20,806 bases of DNA, taken from the NCBI GenBank assembly GCA_024811115.1, contig JAKOGH010001051.1:1-20806 (forward strand), given 5' to 3'. The notes below the pieces were generated by a model. The model saw nothing but the letters and a program-made list of their open reading frames with translations. It was not told the origin of the DNA and made no database searches. This DNA is from Terana coerulea (lineage: Eukaryota; Basidiomycota; Agaricomycetes; Polyporales; Phanerochaetaceae). A program made the translations under genes and the position numbers. The number at the start of each line of letters is the position of its first letter. The stretch's first letter is position 1. Positions 1 through 8,905 of the stretch are shown piece after piece.

Positions 1-609
1 AAGGACATACACCGTCTCATCTTGGAGCAAACACTCATTACTTGAGCCTTGTCCGCTATGTAATGGACCGTTCGACCATGTCAGACCAGTAGAGTCAGCT
101 AGTGAGATATAGAACAGGGAGCTGGGACTGCAGAAATAAATGTTAGAAAACAATATCATAACAGGCTAGGTCAACTAACCAGCGAGACGGTCCAGTTGAT
201 AGCATCCATCGTATGTGAAGTGATGTTCCAAGGAGGGTGAAGTGCGGGAGCAACCTGAGTGGGGTCAGTCGGGTAAGACACATTTCATGGGTATGGTAAC
301 TGACGGTCATCGTGAAAGGAGGGTGCCGCTCTTGGGCTGCAATGATATATCTGTGCACTATTCGAGCGAAATCAAAATCACTGATGGGGCTTTCACCGGT
401 GATAATGCAGACGTACTTGATCAACCCAACCAAACTGCGACAGCGGCCCGTTGTCTACAAGTGCAGTGACACCAAGCACTTGATCAGGGTGCGGATATGA
501 CAGATTCGTGCATATAGGTGGACTGTCGAGTGTGTGATTGGGAGCTTGGTACACTGTATACATCCCTGACAACCTCCGGAGATGCCATTGCTATCGAACT
601 GTTGCAATG
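1..609. other. No supportable gene
   Basis: I see only short open frames on both strands here, none with a recognisable motif or a convincing chain of exons. The stretch may hold untranslated or intergenic sequence, or the edge of a gene that lies mostly outside the window. No tRNA, rRNA or repeat structure was seen. Confidence 0.4.
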
Positions 610-876
610 TTAGCTTTCAGCATCATCTGAGTAGGTGGGTAGCGTATGCTTGCCATGCATATCTGGTACTGCGTCCCGGGAACGAAGGGCACTGGCCAAT
701 CCTAGCGTAACATTCTTAAATTTGACATGCTTGATGAAGGCGTTCTCGATGCTTACGAATGTCAGGTCTTCATTGCTGTCCCCTGCAGGCACAACTAGTG
801 GTACAACAAATGTCCTGACGCAGACATTTTGCTCGTCACTACGGGTGCCTAGTAGACGCCGGAAAAGATGAGACAT
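610..876 (-). CDS. Possible 3' end of an unrecognised minus-strand gene
   Basis: An 88-codon minus-strand frame ends in TAA at 610. Its C-terminal two thirds look like ordinary protein: alternating hydrophobic residues around 'VRTFVVPLVVPAG', then 'FVSIENAFIKHVKFKNVTLG', then a polar tail. Just upstream, at about 885-960, another minus frame reads 'SVLFEIDLALKTEPDGAVF', so the two may be exons of one gene or one frame split by a small indel. I could not find splice sites that join them in phase. I do not recognise the family. The segment could also be a degraded gene or a chance open frame. Confidence 0.25.
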   Translation of the reverse strand: MSHLFRRLLGTRSDEQNVCVRTFVVPLVVPAGDSNEDLTFVSIENAFIKHVKFKNVTLGLASALRSRDAVPDMHGKHTLPTYSDDAES

Positions 877-1189
877 ACGAAGTGTAGACTTGAAGGAAAT
901 ACGGCGCCGTCGGGTTCGGTCTTCAAGGCAAGATCAATCTCGAATAGTACACTTGCACCTGAACCACCACGTACCCGAGCGCATTCCCTCTCTCCCAGAC
1001 GATGTGTATCGAATCACACTGTGCTGCGCGGGGTTTTCAGCTCCCTGGCAACAAAAGCGCGGTGAAAAGGGCTCACCTGTTGTCGGTATGGGCGGGGACT
1101 GGCCGGGAGGTGTCCAGTCGAAGAAGAAGCCCTGGGGAGTAAGAAGGTAAGGTCTCGAGGTCTTCCTGCAGTTCGCAGACAGTACGCAC

Positions 1190-1542
1190 CTGCGGCAAGA
1201 ATGGTGTGTAGTCCCCACAACCGCCGGCACCACAGCACCCGCCCACAGCAGCCCAACTGTCCATGGCAATATTCGAGACCCACAATCCGACAGCGAAAGC
1301 GAGGTCGAAGGCTTCATTCCGCCCAAGCTTGATTTGGACGACGCGGGTATTCTGTTTCGCCTGGCCGCCCTGGTGCTAGTCCGGGTCTTGGAACCTCACA
1401 GTCTCAGACGACCTGTTACAGAACGCGAGGAAAGCGGGGAGCTCGACACCGAGAGAGAGGGCCACACGAGATCCTGCGGATGGACGTCGGCTTGGATGTC
1501 GAGCTGGATGGTGGAAGAGGGGAGAAACGAGGTGAAGACTAA
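1190..1542 (+). CDS. Possible 3' end of an unrecognised plus-strand gene
   Basis: A plus-strand frame gives an acidic stretch 'SDSESEVEGFIPPKLDLDD' at about 1289-1345. If one G is added to the G run at 1345-1347, the frame continues through a Ser/Pro/Gly-rich segment ('SPGRPGASPGLGTSQSQ') to 'HEILRMDVGLDVELDGG' and a TAA at 1540-1542. Without that base the frame runs into a different, less protein-like reading. The low-complexity acidic and Ser/Pro-rich composition suits a disordered C-terminal tail. The 5' part, its start and its introns were not resolved. If real, it is convergent with the exonuclease gene that ends at 1963. Function unknown. Confidence 0.3.
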
Positions 1543-1962
1543 TTGGCGTTCTAGGCTGTGATTGGAGGCTCGACTCTCCGCGCGCTGCAGGCCTGGGACA
1601 CGGTGACATCCTTGGCGCCGGGAACCATACAGTCCCAATCATCAATTCCCCTGCCACGCACGGCCTTGCGCAGCAAGATCCTGCTACGCAGGCTGACAGC
1701 CACTATCACCGTGGGCATGGGTAAAAATCCCAGTAGTGGGATTTTCAAGACATAACAGTCGCAGCCTGCGCCCGCCAGACGATTTCTTGCACATAACCTA
1801 CCGCTCTGGCTTGTCCGAGCACGATCGGGTCGGTGGGACTGGGTGGGATGGTCGTCTTGGTGCGGTTCTCCCGATATTACATACTTACATACAGTGCTGC
1901 TAATATAATAGAAGTACATGACCATGCAGTCATTCCTTTGGTTCTGAACAGGTTCTGCCGAA
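1543..1962. other. Intergenic region between convergent gene ends
   Basis: This lies between the TAA at 1542 on the plus strand and the exonuclease stop codon at 1963 on the minus strand. It probably holds both 3' untranslated regions. Open frames cross it, but they are continuations or antisense readings of the exonuclease C-terminus with no motif of their own. Confidence 0.4.
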
Positions 1963-3691
1963 TCATCGCGGACCGTCTGTCGTAGGAATCGGTGTAGTAG
2001 ACGACACCGCATGGTATGGTAAACCTTCGCTTCCTCCTCTTCCGCCTCTGCCGCCACCTCTAGGTCCTCTCCAATTTGACGGACCACCCCTGCCCCCTCC
2101 ACGGCCTCTTCCACGGCCTCTGTGGCCATTCGCATCACCGCCCGGGTAGTGATTGTGCGCCGTACCCCCATTGGGTCGGACAGGTGGGCCGTTAAGCTCC
2201 TCAGGAACATGATGTCCGGCGGTGTTCTGTTGATGGGTGAATGTCTGATATCCACGGTGCGCCGGATCGCCTCGCCCGCGCCCGCGTCCGCCGCGTCCCG
2301 CGTACGGTCGCTGGGTACTTGCTTGGCCCTCAGACGCGCCCGTGTTGCTCTGTCCAGGTCGCCGTGAAGGTCGCCCTGACGCCGAGGAAAGTTGTACACC
2401 GGGATCACCGTTGGCTGTTTCCGTGGCGTCACCGTTGTCCCGCCGCCTTCTCTCCTTCTTCTCTTGCCCCTCTATCTTCTCCTTGGGAGGCGGTGGAGGA
2501 CCAGGATCGTAGAATGGGTTGTGAGGCTCCCAGAGAACTTCAGGCTCTGTAACATCACTTGGCTGGTACGGCAATCCATCCCAGAAATCAAAGGAGTAGA
2601 ACCCAGGAAGGGGTGAAGGATCGACGGTCTTGAGTAACGGGTATAACTTGTTAAGGATTGTTAATCCTGAGTGGCAGTCGTTTGCTGCGTCTACAATGCA
2701 GGAAAAGTTACAGCGGTTTACAAACGTCTGAACGAAGGATGACGTACATTCTTGCTGAGGTCCTGTCAAAAATGCCTCCCAATTACTTCTTGTAATTCTT
2801 CCCTTGGTCAACGTAAGTTCGTGGTACGTCTCACATAATCTTGCCAAGCCAATGGGGTTGCGATATTTGCCTTTCCATCGCGCGTTATCCACTGTCCGGG
2901 CAAGCAGAGCAAGATCTATGCAGTTACGCGTGCTGACTCGCCAGTCTTTCCATAGCTTCTGGACGTCACCTGCGGACACAATGAGACAGAGCTGTTGTAA
3001 GAAGCTGAACACACCTTGTATACCAACGCCTGTCTTGATGTAGGCCGGATTCCACAGTATAGCCCGCAAAGTCGGCGGGATAGCTAATATATTCATCGCT
3101 TCCGAGAAAGTGGACAAAGGGGAAGACAGTACCTCGTATAGCAGTGAGTTGCAATAACAGAATAGTATCTTCGTTCGCTAGCTGAAGCAGCGATACGGGG
3201 TTCTCTGCCTGTCCTTTATAAAAGTTTGGCTTCCACTCCAGGTCGAATCCTACGCGGCCGGGCTTGAACCGTGCAAGCTCCTGTTCCGCGGTCTCGAGGT
3301 CACGGATGTAGACCAGACGCGTGTTGGGCGAGTTCTTCTTCCATGAGTAGACTTCATACACCCGCTCTGGTTTCTTCGGCTCCGCCGCTTTTTCTTCTTC
3401 TCCTACGGTGGCGGCGGATGCAGTCTCCGCGACCGCGGTTACCCCGAGCTGGAGGCGACGGCTGTTGCGGCTTCCTCCAGGACGATTGCTGTCAGAGCAT
3501 ACGCTGGCATTCGGAGTGAGGTCCGAGGACGTGGGCGGAATCTGAGGAGTCGAAGAGTACGAATGGCCAGTGAAAGACAGAGTCGGTGCCGTCAACCTTG
3601 ACTCGCACTGCCCAAACGCAGCCTCCGCGGAAACGAGGGGACGCGCATTCGGCAACGCCCGAAGGCTTTCACGTGGCACGCGTTGAACCAT
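1963..3691 (-). CDS. RNase D/WRN-type 3'-5' exonuclease with RGG-rich tail
   Basis: Predicted DnaQ-like 3'-5' exonuclease acting on DNA or RNA ends. Introns at 3084-3132, 2970-3014 and 2691-2747 keep phase and give 525 residues. Exo I is 'VGFDLEWKP' (D150, E152), exo II is 'GVGIQGDVQKL' (D211), and exo III is 'YAANDC' (Y284, D288); the tyrosine codon is split by intron 3. The set matches the DEDDy class as in the WRN exonuclease and RNase D. Residues 1-110 are low-complexity and may be disordered or a targeting region. From about residue 350 the tail is rich in RG/RGG repeats, typical of RNA-binding tails. The start is the only in-frame ATG upstream of the domain. There is no helicase domain, so it resembles stand-alone WRN-exonuclease proteins. 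It is divergent from helicase copy 1. Substrate is not determined. Confidence 0.9.
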
Positions 3692-3849
3692 TATGGGCGC
3701 TTCCTTCGCGTGCTCTACCAGCTTCGCGCCGCTGGCTTGCTACTTCTATCCCCTATCAAGCTCGCTGTCAGGCCGAGGGGCTCGGGATTAGATCTTGTAA
3801 GCTTGGATTCTGACCACCGCGTACGATGCGTAACTCACCAGCAGGCTTA
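3692..3849. promoter_or_regulatory. Divergent promoter shared by exonuclease and helicase copy 1
   Basis: Only 158 bp separate the exonuclease ATG (minus strand) from the helicase ATG at 3850 (134 bp if the in-frame ATG at 3826 is used). Both promoters must lie here or reach into the neighbouring coding sequence. No clear TATA box was seen. An ACGCGT (MluI cell-cycle-box-like) hexamer sits at 3678-3683, just inside the exonuclease coding sequence. Co-regulation is an inference from the spacing. Confidence 0.5.
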
Positions 3850-6620
3850 ATGCCCAAGGCGGCGAGGAAGAAATACTACGCTGTGCGAGCGGGTCGTGAA
3901 GGTCCGAAGGTTTACGAGACTTGGGAAGAGGTGCGTGTCAACTTCAACAAACTCCGTTTAGTTGTGCTGACGGATCTGCTACCGATGATAGACAAAAACG
4001 AATGTGAGGAATGCTGTACACTTATCGAGCTGTCGTTGACACTGCTGTTCTCAAAGGTCTCCCGATTCCCAGGCGCTGCGCATAAAAGCTTTACTTCTCG
4101 CGAAGGAGCTGAAGCTTGGATCTCAATGGCTGCTGCACCAGTAGGACCATGCAAGTGATCTGCACAATACTAGACTTTTCTGTATCATTTACGGTGTTTG
4201 GCAGATGGATGGATGGCGCCGCCACCGGAAGTTGTAGAGGCGATACACAACGGAACCTGGAACATGGTGAATAACAGAACACCGGTCACAGGTAAGCTGT
4301 ATTCCTTGAAGATGTAAACGATGACCGTATAACATTTCTCCAGATCCTCAGCCGGTGCCCAAGCCCCAAGCACTCACTGCTGTGTCCAACAACACTCCTA
4401 CCAACGCAGAGCCGCATGTGGCCGTAACCCATCCTTCAATCCCAGAAGACATATTGAAGCTACCTCTCGCAACGATTATACCGTCTGTACCCGAGATAGA
4501 GCTCTCTCCAGAACAACAGCAGGTGCTGAACAAAGTGAAAGCAGGTGAAAGCGTCTTCTTTACCGGCTCGGCTGGCACAGGCAAGTCTGTCCTGCTTCGT
4601 GAAATCATCAAATGGTGCCGCGAAGTCCACGGTCGTAAATCCCTGGCGGTGACAGCATCGACCGGGATTGCCTCTGTCAACATCGGCGGCACGACTTTGC
4701 ATTCGTGGGCTGGCATTGCGCTGGGCAAGGAGGCCGCCGACCAGCTCGTGGGTAAGATCCTTGGGCAGGATAAGTGGTTGAGGATGAAGGCTAGACAGGC
4801 GAGGAGGGACAAGGGGCTGCCTTCAGATGACGAAGGCCACGATGACAATGACAATGAACCTAGGTCAAATAGCAGTCAAGGAAGAGTCGTCGAGCGGTGG
4901 AGGAAGTGCAAGTCACTTATCATTGACGAGAGTAAGTCTACGAGGCTTAGAGGCCCTATACTTGCTCACTTGTGTGGGGTAGTCTCCATGATTGATGGGA
5001 AGCTTTTTGACAAGTTGGTATGTAGTCCTGAATGATTCCATCGCGGGAGCGCTCATCCACTTTGGTTTGTAGGAGTACATCGCCCGTGCCATCCGCAAGA
5101 ACCAAGCACCCTTCGGGGGTATACAACTCATCATTTCCGGAGACTTCTGTCAACTACCGCCTGTACCTGATAGGACCTCTGCCGGTGTTACGATCCCATC
5201 CACATTTTGTTTCGACGCAGCCACGTGGAAGAAGTGCATTGGCAGCAGGATTGTTGTCCTAAGGAAAGTGTTCCGACAGAAGGATCAACGTAAGGATTTA
5301 TTTAATTACAAAAGCCCCGGATTTAACCAACATATACGCGCAGAGTTTGTGAACATGTTGAACGCTATGCGGTTCGGCCATCTTGAGCCCGAAACAGTCT
5401 TTGCATTCAGAGCACTCTCGCGCCACGTCGAATATCCTGATGGGCTTGAACCAACGGACTTGTCTGTTCCATTTCACCATCCCTTTTTTGCAGACTCTCG
5501 CTCACACAAGCACGTGTTGCATAGGTACCCGTTGCGCAAAGAAGCTGACAACCAGAACAGCTACCGTCTGGCCCGTCTCAAGACTGCCGCGCACGAATAC
5601 AGAGCGCATGATGTCCCTGGATACAACGAAAGCGGGAGACGGATTGGCGCAGAAGCGATGAAGAGGCTTCTAGACAGACTGGTTGCGCCTGAGAGCATCA
5701 CATTGAAGGTGAGGGCTTCCTGCGACTTGTACAATATTTGCTCACTTGGACCTTGCGTGCAGGAAGGAGCGCAGGTCATGCTCGTCAAGGTAGGACTTTC
5801 GCGTGTTGAGCATATAGCCAACAATTGCTCATTACCCCCACAGAACCTTGAACAAGGCTATCTCGTCAATGGCTCTCTCGGTAAAGTCATCGGCTTCCTA
5901 GCCACTCGCGACGCCGCGACTCAGGGTGTCAAGCTTGGCTTTCCTGCTGGCGAGCAGGGCCAAGGCTTGACACCGGACGTCCCTGACCAGAAGGCACAAA
6001 AGAAGCAAGGCGCCCAGACCCAAGCTCTCGAGAGGCTGTGGAAGAGCGAAAGATTGTTCCCGCTAGTCAAGTTCAACTCTGGCTCTGTCCACGGAGGTCC
6101 TGTAGAGGTCCTCTGTGTGCCCGCCCAGTTTGAGGTGAATAACGCGGATGGGGACGTGGAGGCAATGCGTGAGCAGGTAAGTTTCATTGCTTCTATGTCT
6201 CTCAACAATAAATTTGATGTTTGCTATATAGGTGCCTTTGATCCTGGCTTGGGCTTTGAGTATCCATAAAAGCCAGGGGCAGACTCTTGAGCGAGTTCGG
6301 GTCGACCTCAAGAGTGCATTTGAAAAGGGTCAAGGTAAGGGACACACCTTTTTGAGGTTTGGGCAGCTTTTTGATGATGGCTGCAGTATATGTCGCCCTG
6401 TCTCGCGCTACGAAGATGGAGACCCTGGAAGTTCGAAACTTTGACCCCAGCAAGTGCGTAACATTTTGATCCGACCGTAAGATGAGGATTGCAGCTAATA
6501 TCACTCAACATCTCTAGGGTGATGGCTCATGAACGTGTCATTGAGTGGACACGAGAGAACACCGACATCCACATACCCCAAGCTAATTTTGATGAGGACG
6601 CCCAGTTCTGGACGGACTGA
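3850..6620 (+). CDS. PIF1-like helicase copy 1 with RNase H1-type hybrid-binding domain
   Basis: Predicted 5'-3' DNA helicase of the PIF1 family (SF1B), 682 residues from 14 exons. Introns: 3931-3991, 4004-4056, 4151-4204, 4292-4343, 4932-4982, 5018-5072, 5290-5343, 5462-5524, 5709-5762, 5790-5843, 6177-6231, 6335-6386, 6454-6517; all phases agree. Residues 7-53 form an RNase H1 N-terminal/viroplasmin-like domain ('KKYYAVRAG...VYETWEE...GAAHKSF...AEAWI') that binds RNA:DNA hybrids in RNase H1. Helicase motifs: Walker A 'GSAGTGKS' (~166), 'TASTGIAS', Walker B 'IIDEISMIDG' (D286), 'GDFCQLPP' (~322), 'EGAQVMLVK' (473-481), '[12 protein letters not shown]', 'HKSQGQT' and 'YVALSRA' (~628). No frame breaks. 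An in-frame ATG at 3826 would add 8 residues. First and only intact member of the tandem trio. Confidence 0.9.
3992..4003 (+). other. 12-nt microexon of helicase copy 1
   Basis: The microexon encodes Thr-Lys-Thr-Asn. It is flanked by GTGCGT...GATAG (3931-3991) and GTGAGG...CAAAG (4004-4056). Including it gives 'WEETKTNVSRFPGA', the spacing between the conserved Trp and the Phe-rich strand expected for an RNase H1 N-terminal domain. Reading straight through both introns is also open, but it would insert 38 unrelated residues into the middle of the small domain. Confidence 0.65.
4151..4204 (+). other. GC-AG intron of helicase copy 1
   Basis: The donor is GCAAGT, the preferred form of the rare GC donor, and the acceptor is GGCAG. 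Only this donor gives the phase that continues into '[16 protein letters not shown]'. The two nearby GT donors (4141, 4155) give the wrong phase and run into stops. Confidence 0.65.
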
Positions 6621-7203
6621 CGAATCACAAGAGTGTGTCATTTCCGTGGATTTATTCTGTCCCAAATATTGTATTATTTTTGCTTGACCGTTCTTTTGCA
6701 TTGCTGTCCTCGTTGTTCTCGCACCAATAATATACTCACTTTGATTCAGGTGCAGGCTCGCTTTGACCGGTGTACGGGGGCCTGGGCTTCCCAGGGTCCT
6801 GGGACGCCATCACGTGGTAGGCACGCGCTCAACACGCACGTCAGGCCAGGCGCGACACCGCCTTCGGGTTGACAACTTCTCACGAACCGTTATGCTCAAC
6901 GTCGGGTTCAACGACGGTGTTCAACTCTGCTAGGCTTTTGCAACGCTAGATTTCACACCCAAACTTGCTCTCATTCTGCGTGTCTAGGCTATACTCCGGC
7001 TCTTCCTTTCCTTGCTGAACATCTTTCGGGAGTCTTCTCTCGACAAAGTACACACCTCACAGCCCCCGACGGTGGCCCGAACAGCTTGAGCTACGGAGAC
7101 ATCTAGTCTTCATTGCACAGCATATCAACACCCACTTCCTACTGACATCTACCAATCACAGCACAATAAGCCGTGTTCACTAGAACGCTTCTAGATTTAG
7201 GCT
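6621..7203. promoter_or_regulatory. Spacer between helicase copies 1 and 2
   Basis: It holds the 3' end of copy 1 and the presumed promoter and leader of copy 2. A CACGTG E-box-like hexamer is at 6811-6816. The part at 6765-6900 has a diverged second copy downstream of helicase copy 2. No gene was seen. Confidence 0.5.
6765..6900 (+). repeat. Promoter-like block, copy A (partner at 10994-11117)
   Basis: It shares ordered blocks with 10994-11117: GACC.GTG.A.GGGGGC, ATCACGTG.TA.GCACGC, GTCAG, GCGCG.C.CCGCCTTC, CTTCTC and GCTCAAC. The blocks keep their order, with small gaps between them. It lies upstream of helicase copy 2, so it is probably part of a duplicated promoter. Confidence 0.6.
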
Positions 7204-7697
7204 ATGGGAGCGGATTATGAGGCGACTTGTGAGTACCGCAACTTTGTTGCAGGATTCTATATATGAATATTCTTACGTTTGCTACGTAGTCGGACGCTCT
7301 GGGACACCAGAGCCTCCTCTGACACAGGATTCTACAGGCAGCCTCTCCGAGTCGGACGAGGTGGACGACGTCCACATGGCAGGCAAGCTATTTTATCATG
7401 CTATCATGGTATATCTCATTGAACAGAGTCGGGGCTTTGGGCAAGCCCTCTCAGACGAGGAACCAGACGAAGACAGCCCAATGTTTGATGATGCGCCCGA
7501 ACATCCGAAGGTGTTACAGCTCTCGGATGAACAGAAGCAAGTGTTGCGGAAATTCAAGGCCGGCCAAAACGTTATGTTCACTGGACCCGCGGGCACCGGA
7601 AAGTCGCTGCTCTTGGGAGAGATTGTCAGCTGGTGCACAAGCAGGAATATCACCGGTGAAGGGCTTGCCGTCACAGCCTCTACGGGAATTGCGTCAC

Positions 7698-7702
7698 TGA
7701 AC
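7698..7702 (+). repeat. Target-site duplication TGAAC, left copy
   Basis: These five bases lie directly before the left LTR and are repeated directly after the right LTR. They belong to the Leu-Asn codons of the helicase exon. Confidence 0.92.
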
Positions 7703-7937
7703 TGTCAAAACAAGGGGTCGCGCGGGTGGGAACGTCGGCGGCGGGAAGGCAAACGCGCAAGCGTTCACGATGGATTCCGGTAAGCTATATACTCTACGGT
7801 ATGACTCCAGACCTAACTACGATCGCCAGGTACGAAAGCAGGCACGTAATTAGCAGAACAAACATATGTAAATAGAAAGCGCCCGACCGTCGGGAAGCGG
7901 TGAGCACGAGCTCGAACATTAATCTATATTTCTGACA
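7703..7937 (+). repeat. Left LTR
   Basis: TGTCA...TGACA, 235 bp. It differs from the right LTR by two 1-bp indels (an extra C near 7778 and an extra A near 7870) and two adjacent substitutions near 7897. It contains an ATG, a TATATA-like stretch and an intron-like GT-AG segment at 7780-7829. Confidence 0.92.
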
Positions 7938-8667
7938 CACCCCCGAGCGAAGTGCGAAAAGAAAGCGCGAGGACTTACAAAGCACCCCCGCAATCTCAGA
8001 ACTTTCAACTCTTTCCTCAGCAGCTCTTCTCGGCAGCTCTCCTCAGCAGCTCTCCTTGACACCTCTCCAAACATCCAAATCAGGACAGCGGCAGCTGAGT
8101 CACGGTGACTTCAGGCCGCTGAGAAAGTCCTCTTCTTCGGCACGGTGGTGGTCTCGTTCCCGATCAGCGGGTGCACGATCCGGCTTCAGCCCCAGAGGCA
8201 AAGCAGCGGCGGCGGCGACGGCGACTGTGAATGGCGGCGGCAGCACTGAGCGGCGGCGACGGCGGTACTGGTTTCAGCTCCAGCGACCGGGTACAGCGAC
8301 GACGGTCCGGCTTCGGTCCCGGCGGCAAGTTCGACGGCAATCGACGACGACGAGTTGGACGCTCGTTTCGACAACGGCGGCAGCGATGATGAATGACTTC
8401 GGCCTCATTCAGGCAAACGACGACGGCGGCGACGGCGGGTGTTGGCATCTGCTCCAACGGGCGGGGTTCAACGGCGGCGGTGAGCAACTTCGGCCTCGCT
8501 CGGGCAACGACGACGACGATGACGACGGGTGGGTGACTTCGGCCTCACTCGGGCAACGACCGCGACAGCGGTGAGCGACTTCGGCCTCGCTCAGGCGGTG
8601 GTAACGACCATGGACGACGGCGGACTCGTCCAGGCGGGCGGTTCCTCGACGTGGTGATGCGCGTTTG
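7938..8667. other. Interior of the LTR element, non-coding and GC-rich
   Basis: It begins CACCCCC, followed by pyrimidine-rich repeats of CTCAGCAGCTCTCC (about 8010-8060). It then becomes rich in CGGCGG/CGACGG triplets. Open frames exist on both strands, but they are low-complexity by-products of the triplet repeats: Ala/Arg/Gly runs, and the longest one has no ATG start. Confidence 0.7.
8392..8605 (+). repeat. Imperfect tandem repeats inside the LTR element
   Basis: Four units share ACTTCGGCCTC followed by a variant of (A/G)(C/T)TC(A/G)GGCAA and CGACG-rich sequence. They start near 8395, 8488, 8537 and 8579. Unit length varies because the CGACGA stretch expands and contracts. Confidence 0.7.
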
Positions 8668-8900
8668 TGTCAAAACAAGGGGTCGCGCGGGTGGGAACGT
8701 CGGCGGCGGGAAGGCAAACGCGCAAGCGTTCACGATGGATTCGGTAAGCTATATACTCTACGGTATGACTCCAGACCTAACTACGATCGCCAGGTACGAA
8801 AGCAGGCACGTAATTAGCAGAACAAACATATGTAATAGAAAGCGCCCGACCGTCGGGGCGCGGTGAGCACGAGCTCGAACATTAATCTATATTTCTGACA
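8668..8900 (+). repeat. Right LTR
   Basis: 233 bp, TGTCA...TGACA, about 99 percent identical to the left LTR by eye. The matching intron-like segment is at 8744-8793. Confidence 0.92.
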
Positions 8901-8905
8901 TGAAC
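8901..8905 (+). repeat. Target-site duplication TGAAC, right copy
   Basis: Second copy of the target bases, directly after the TGACA end of the right LTR. Removing the element plus one copy gives the continuous codons Ser-Leu-Asn-Ile-Lys. Confidence 0.92.

Larger units (their letters stand above)
7703..8900. mobile_element. TRIM-like non-autonomous LTR retrotransposon
   Basis: A 1198-bp element bounded by two direct repeats of 235 and 233 bp that start TGTCA and end TGACA, flanked by the 5-bp duplication TGAAC. These are the marks of integrase-mediated LTR retrotransposon insertion. The 730-bp interior encodes no gag, protease, reverse transcriptase or integrase motif, so it must have been moved by proteins from another element. 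Small size, short LTRs and lack of coding capacity fit a terminal-repeat retrotransposon in miniature, though it is longer than many. No TGG-type primer-binding site follows the left LTR and no clear polypurine tract precedes the right one. It sits in an exon of helicase copy 2. Transcription direction is not established. Confidence 0.88.

Noticed and set aside
1551..2432. Long 293-codon minus-strand open frame
   Set aside because: It overlaps the exonuclease RGG tail in another frame; its Arg/Glu/Ala-rich composition is the shadow of the GC-rich repeat. No motif and no splice support.
5462..5493. A 32-nt intron ending at GCAG in helicase copy 1
   Set aside because: It is shorter than the other introns and the wrong phase; the acceptor at 5524 gives the conserved '[12 protein letters not shown]'.
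7382..7425. GCAAGC at 7382 as a second GC-AG donor in helicase copy 2
   Set aside because: It gives the wrong phase with the AACAG acceptor at 7423-7427 and would disrupt the frame leading into Walker A.
8056..8574. 172-codon open frame inside the LTR element as a possible Gag-like protein
   Set aside because: It has no ATG at its start. Its sequence is low-complexity by-product of CGG/CGA triplets, and there are no zinc knuckles or other Gag features.
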